Shown piece after piece: positions 60,473-64,000 of a DNA stretch of 64,000 nt. A program made the position numbers and the translations under genes. This DNA comes from Hevea brasiliensis. Lineage: Eukaryota; Streptophyta; Magnoliopsida; Malpighiales; Euphorbiaceae. The notes under the pieces are model-generated. The model was not told the DNA's origin and did no database searches. It worked only from the letters and a program-made list of their open reading frames with translations. The stretch's first letter is position 1. Each line of letters starts with the position of its first letter. The DNA lies in the NCBI RefSeq assembly GCF_030052815.1, contig NC_079498.1, positions 79,842,992-79,906,991 on the forward strand. Reading direction: 5' to 3'.

Positions 60473-63455
60473 AGGGACTAAATTGAAATTCGTCCAGCCT
60501 TTGTAAGGGTAAGAATTGCATGAATTTGATTGAATAAAATATGTTAGAAAGCTTGAATGAGTTGAGGAATTGTGTTTGTATGGTTGGAATTAGTAAAATG
60601 TAACAAATTAAGTGAGTTAGGGTTTTGGAATTTAGGGTTTATGAACCAAAAATTTGGAGAAATGAGTAAATGATGTGTTTGACCTATTGTGAAGTGAAAA
60701 ATGGTCAATAATGACCAAAGGAGATGTGTGGGAATTGTTAGAATGGAAGTCAAATTCGTAGGGTATATGGTCATGCTGCTGGCAGCATGACCAAGTCAAC
60801 TTTGAAGGACTAAAACTGAAATTTTACAAGTCCAATTGATATGCCACCAATTGGGGATGAAAATAGACATAAAATGACACAATTTTCATTAAGGAACCAT
60901 GCCCAAAAACTGACCAAAACCTAGTGAACCAATTGACCAAAGTTGGTTAAGAGCATCACATCAAGATAAACTGACCAAATGAACAGTATTTGTTCATTTG
61001 GTCATAACTCGAGCTAGACAGGTCAAAATGACCTGAAATTTTACCAGTAATTAGACAAGATATAGATCTAAAACTTTCATGAAGGATACTAACCCAAATT
61101 ATGCCATTAACCTAATCAAATTATTGAGTAAAGTTGAGTTACTGAACTTGCAAAACTGCAGATTTCCATTTGAACAGTAAAGTTCCAATGGCTATAACTC
61201 TCTCTAGAAAACTCCGATTTAGGCGATTCTTGAACCGATGGAAACCTAAGACATAGTAGAACATTTCGTATGAAGGAAATTAGACCAAATTATGGACTTA
61301 GCTTGATCAAATTATTGAACGAAGTTGGATCAAAAATCTGCCAGAATCAAAATTGCAGCATGAACAGTGCACGTGAACAGTAATTGTATTTTGGCTATAA
61401 CTTGAGCTACAAAACTCCAATTGGGGTGATTCAAAAATGAGAATACACCTAAGACAATAAGGAACATTTTCTATGAAGGAAGGTTTGTCAAATTCCAACA
61501 GTAAAAGGACCAATGAAACAGTGCAACTTAGGACTCCAAAACCGAAAATTGGCAATTTTGCCTAAAAGACCTAAGCTTTGAGAAAATGACCAAAACCAAC
61601 AAATTTAATAACCAAAATGTGGTATGTGGGTGAAGTTGGAATTTCCATACCTATTAAGCCTTAGAAAGTCAATAATTTGACTTGAATAGTACAGTGAATA
61701 GTAACCCGAAACACAAAATTTTAAGAACGTCGAATTTAGCACGTTAGAGCTAGGTAAAAGTGAAGTTAAATTTATTTTTGGATTTATGCTAAGTTATGGT
61801 ACTGAAACACTGTGAAATTGTGTGTTTCAGTGGAAAGGAATATCGGGACAGAACCCGAGGAGTCGAGTCAAGGCCAACAGGCGACTCGTTTGAGGTTTGT
61901 GCACAACTAACTCTTTTGTTATTTTTCAATTCCAAATTGATTTGAAATAAATTTATTGTATGATTTATGATTTTGTTGTGTTGAGAATTTTAACTTATTG
62001 AATGAAATTGTATAATTTGAATATAAATTTTCTTATGCATTTAAGGATTTATTGCATTGTTTTGAGGATTGTAAATTTTAAGTTTGATGTGTTGCCAACC
62101 TTGAGCATGAATTTATGATGATTAAATATATTAATGATTTGTAAACACTTTGTAAATAGAAATTACTTTGAATATGATTTGAAACCACAGTTGACATGAC
62201 AAAATATGTTGTGAATTCTCATTAGCTTGTCTAGTGAGATAACTCCTCCACTTGATGGGGCGAGTTTCTTCCTCTCTGGCTTGCCAGTTGGGGAATGATG
62301 TGAATGAGTACTCATATATACTAGCTAGTATTTATTTCCCCCTTTTAGCCTCGGTTATTGGGAGAATGTGAAATGTCGTGGTGTACAGCACGGCATCTAT
62401 GTGAATTTTTGGTCATGGGTTCGACTGTGTGTATTGTTGGCAACGCCCTTTAAATTATGCATGATTTGATAAATTATGATTGAAATAAATAATTTGTCAA
62501 TGATTCAAAAAATTTTCTTTGTCTCGGAATTTAAAAGAAATGTAAATAAATAGTTACTATTTGATCAAAATGTTAATAATTTGCATGAATGAAAATGTTG
62601 ATTTCTGAAGGTCATGGATTTTGAAGAATTTAGAAATTTTAAAATTCTATTTGTTATGAATTTTAAAGCATAAATTGTATTAAGTTTTAAATTATTAGTT
62701 TGTGCACCACTGAGTTCACCACTCAGCGATAGCTTTGTATGCTGTCGCAGATATAGAGACTAGAGGAGCAGCAGATTGAGCTGCTGAGGACATGGGAGCT
62801 ACCTGCTAGAAGTTATCGGGTATAATTTATACCCTGACTGTAAATATTTCTTTTGATGTATATATTGCGCATAAATGTATGGACATGTAAAAATGGGTCT
62901 TGAGCAGTTTGTATAAAATTTGTATAAAGTTGTAATATATATTGTAGTTTGAAATTCTCTTAATGTAAATTTTGTAATGATGTGTTTTGTTTCTAATGAA
63001 ATATGAATGGAACTATTTTATTTAATTTGAATGAAATGTATTGCTAGTATTTTGAGGATTATTGAATTTTGAATTTGAGAAATTGATTGAAATCATTGTG
63101 GAATTGTTGAAATGGATTGAGTTTGATTGTGAAATTGAAGTAGTTGTTGAGAAAAATTTTTAGAAGTGCTTTTTGCAGGTATTTGAAGAACTGGTTTCCC
63201 AAAATACAGACAGAACTCTATCAAAATTTTTATAAAATTTGCGAAAAACTAAAATGGACCAAAAATATTAACTAGTTTTAATTTTAACTAAATGTTTTAA
63301 ATACCTATTAGAAAATACTCACCACTTGTCAAAAGTAAGAAAATTGTTTAAAATCCCTTGTGGGGTACTTAATGAGTTATTGATAGGTGAAGTTCGGTAG
63401 TTCATTAGGTATTCTACGGGATCATGTTATGCCTTACAGAGGGGTAAGGTATGAC

Positions 63456-63542
63456 AAGAAGAGAAAAAGAGAGAGAGAGGAAGAGAGAGGAGAGGGTGGT
63501 GGCATCTTATGAAAAAAAGAAATGAAGAAGACATTTGTCTTC

Positions 63543-63591
<49 letters not shown>

Positions 63592-64000
63592 TTTATCCCC
63601 AAAATTAGCTTATTAAAATTATAAATTTAAATTGTGTCATAAGGATAATTAAACTTAAATTTTTATTCCTTTTTTTTTTACATTTACACTTAATTTTTCC
63701 TTTTAATTAAATGATTAAATTTAACTATCAAAAGCCCATAAGTCTTTCATTTTAATTTTATCATAATGGAAATGAAAGTTTAAGTTTTCATTTCATAAAT
63801 TTTCCCTTATATATTTTTACTTGAATTTTTCTTCAATTTTTACCCCATAATTCAATTCATTAATTTCATTTAATTTAATTGACATTTTGGTCAAAAGTCA
63901 ACTCTTGAGGTGAATTGACCAAAATGCCCCTCATCGGGTCATAATCCTTCTTTTTATAATGCCCGATGAGTCCTTAGCTTTTTTGTTCACTAGAATTTTT
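63456..64000 (-). mobile_element. H4 5' LTR, right remainder to window edge
   Basis: Continues the H4 right LTR after composite B, matching ~51727-52310 of the left LTR. Includes a short TA microsatellite (63551-63584). The LTR start is beyond the window. Confidence 0.9.

Overview
The window is plant nuclear DNA, AT-rich and made almost entirely of nested retrotransposons. The evidence is Ty3/gypsy chromovirus (Tekay-like) pol with C-terminal chromodomains, a Tat/Ogre-type pol fragment, Copia pieces, a CACTA transposase remnant, a short RTE-like LINE tail and two Cassandra TRIM elements carrying 5S rRNA-like LTRs. This mix points to a flowering plant, probably a eudicot; I cannot name the species. 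I see no intact host gene, tRNA or rRNA gene, or CRISPR array.

Layout. 1-19241: element H1 (+), a decayed Tekay-like element whose gag and integrase are split by three solo giant LTRs, each with a 5-bp target duplication (245-4035 +, 4393-8023 -, 11942-15922 +). It ends in its own 3' LTR (16140-19241). H1 sits in the 5' LTR of H2 (+), which resumes at 19242 and runs through leader, gag, protease, RT and RNase H to 24175. 24176-26493: truncated antisense LTR of the H4 family. 26494-28497: Tat/Ogre-like pol fragment (-). 28498-29279: Copia-type LTR fragment. 29280-37065: H3 (-), a gag-deleted, pol-less derivative with giant LTRs. 37066-39372: Copia-type LTR pieces around a scrap of Copia RT. 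39373-40513: CACTA TNP2 pseudogene. 41584-41678: LINE tail with a 15-bp duplication. 41694-43095 and 47912-48894: one unclassified sequence N, split by composite insertion A. 48895-64000: H4 (-), whose right LTR is split by composite insertion B (58752-63455).

How it works together. The giant LTRs (3.1-4.1 kb) share an architecture beyond ordinary LTR similarity. It consists of a 5S-rRNA-like segment about 160-220 bp in (most copies), an RY-rich presumed promoter (several copies), a first-exon hairpin whose stem covaries, and a splice donor at 856-890 bp in every copy where it can be measured. Then come conserved inverted repeats, a covarying double hairpin, and a motif complementary to the leader downstream of the primer-binding site. 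A matching splice acceptor lies about 23-25 nt before the gag ATG in the two elements that keep the gag start. This suggests a leader intron of about 3 kb that removes the structured LTR/leader from gag-pol mRNA but not from genomic RNA. In insertions A and B a Cassandra element is joined 5'-end to 5'-end with one of these giant-LTR elements, and each fusion is flanked by one target duplication, so composite cDNA integration is likely. All coding regions are broken; nothing here looks autonomous.
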